NCBI GenBank assembly: GCA_017623955.1
Contig: JAGAOA010000081.1
Location: 1 to 15,077, forward strand
Reading direction: 5' to 3'
Origin: Opitutales bacterium
GTDB lineage: Bacteria > Verrucomicrobiota > Verrucomicrobiae > Opitutales > CAG-312
Length of the DNA stretch: 15,077 nucleotides
The notes under the pieces are model-generated. The model made no database searches and was not told where the DNA came from. It worked only from the letters and a program-made list of their open reading frames with translations. The translations under genes were made by a program, and so were the position numbers. This document shows positions 14,262-15,077 of the stretch, one piece after another; positions within the stretch are counted from its first letter, which is position 1; the number at the start of each line of letters is the position of its first letter.

Positions 14262-15047
14262 CTAATTTTTGGGCAACATATAACGGAAAAACAATCTACA
14301 ATAGTACTCTTTGCCCGACTTAGCAAAAGCATAATCGTAAACTATAACTTTTTGAGCAGAAGGAGTTTTCTTAGTATCTGAAATTTTATCGTTTACCTTA
14401 CTTTTTTCTACAATAGACTTTACCTTTTGAGCCGAACGTTGCAACGCATTATTATATGCTTGCTCGTATGATCTCGATGAAAAGCCTACAACCATCTGAG
14501 TTTCCAAATACCAATTATCTGGAATCTTATCTGTATAATTCATACGCTTTAAGCAAGCTATTCTGCCAGTCGTATCAGACATAAAAGTAGAGTCCTTAAT
14601 CAAAGGCTTTATCTTTCCAGAACTCATAGATACAGCCAATGCGTCTGCCGCCGCCTCAGCATCAGATGCAGTTCTTGCAAACGCAACAATTTTACAATCA
14701 ATAACAACTTGCTTTGTCTTGACTTTTTTCTTTGCCTGAACTTTTTTTACTGTCGGCTTGTATGATAATGTTGATTTTGTCAAACCTGGCAACTTAAATG
14801 TCGGTTTTTTAACCTCTGATTTCACCTGTTTTGCAACAGTTTTCTTAGCATCAGCAACCGTTTTTTTTGCATTTGTCGCTACTTTTTTAACATTAGCATT
14901 TGCTTTAGCTGGAGCTGTTACAACTTTCTTTGCTACATTGCTTGCCTTAGTGATATCCTTTGTTACAGGATTTGCCGCATTACATATTGAACAAAAAAAA
15001 CAAAAAACAACAACACTCAATAAAAATAGCTGTTGTATTTTCGACAT
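14262..15047 (-). CDS. Secreted lysine/alanine-rich protein of unknown function
   Basis: I do not recognise this protein. From ATG 15047 it is 261 residues: a signal peptide (MSKIQQLFLLSVVVFCFFCS, cleavage after CNA at about residue 24), then a low-complexity Lys/Ala/Val tract of about 70 residues with a seven-residue repeat (AKKTVAD, AKKTVAK, with looser copies before and after). A folded C-terminal domain follows, starting near VVIDCKIVAFARTASDAEAA and ending in YYCRLFFRYMLP. The tract resembles helical H1-like or envelope-linker regions and could bind acidic polymers; that is inference. The start at 15047 puts the signal peptide at the N-terminus. An in-frame ATG at 15074 would add nine residues (MIGDRYSFL), and the frame may extend past the window edge. 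No strong Shine-Dalgarno sequence is visible for either start. The stop is TAG, followed by a probable hairpin. Confidence 0.68.
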   Translation of the reverse strand: MSKIQQLFLLSVVVFCFFCSICNAANPVTKDITKASNVAKKVVTAPAKANANVKKVATNAKKTVADAKKTVAKQVKSEVKKPTFKLPGLTKSTLSYKPTVKKVQAKKKVKTKQVVIDCKIVAFARTASDAEAAADALAVSMSSGKIKPLIKDSTFMSDTTGRIACLKRMNYTDKIPDNWYLETQMVVGFSSRSYEQAYNNALQRSAQKVKSIVEKSKVNDKISDTKKTPSAQKVIVYDYAFAKSGKEYYCRLFFRYMLPKN

Positions 15048-15077
15048 TAAAAAACTATACCTATCCCCTATCATATA

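Overview
The window is an AT-rich bacterial chromosome segment (roughly one third G+C by eye) packed with housekeeping genes. Gram-negative physiology is suggested by a lipocalin-type lipoprotein, a DUF502 membrane protein, phosphatidylserine decarboxylase and several signal peptides. The small L33 ribosomal protein, a secreted glycoside-hydrolase-like protein of DUF5696 type and the SGNH/amidohydrolase pair fit the Verrucomicrobiota/Lentisphaerota (PVC) lineage best. That placement is inferred from family resemblance alone. All three stop codons are used normally, so the standard bacterial code applies.

Region 1 (1-6950, + strand) is one very compact run of genes with gaps of a few bases, TAATG/ATGA junctions or short overlaps. 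The order is uppP (5' end outside the window), an amidohydrolase, a secreted SGNH-hydrolase gene split by an in-frame TAA, tmk, holB, a TIM-barrel sugar-isomerase-like gene, ybeY, a DUF502 gene and recO. It closes with a bidirectional hairpin terminator at 6921-6950. Few of these genes have a recognisable Shine-Dalgarno sequence, so translational coupling along the mRNA is likely. The mix is cell-wall lipid recycling, dTTP supply and clamp loading for replication, rRNA maturation and recombinational repair.

Region 2 (6954-12727, - strand) holds a secreted glycoside-hydrolase-like gene with its own strong ribosome binding site and upstream inverted repeats. A tight gph-like / recD2 / psd operon lies upstream of it, transcribed in that order.

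Region 3 (12728-15077) is a mixed tail. It contains a blc-type lipocalin and rpmG on +, each apparently in its own unit, then an orphan ribbon-helix-helix regulator and a secreted lysine/alanine-rich protein on -. Strong hairpin terminators lie between the units. No gene-free stretch exceeds about 200 bases. I saw no tRNA, rRNA, CRISPR array, insertion sequence or integrase.

The most notable item is the SGNH-hydrolase gene at 1197-2696. Its two halves lie in the same reading frame and read through conceptually as one 499-codon protein, broken only by TAA at 1863-1865. Other points are a YbeY lacking the third histidine of its metal site, delta-prime and RecO proteins without their usual zinc cysteines, and paired inverted repeats in front of the secreted hydrolase. 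I did not find a convincing new multi-gene defence or mobile system.
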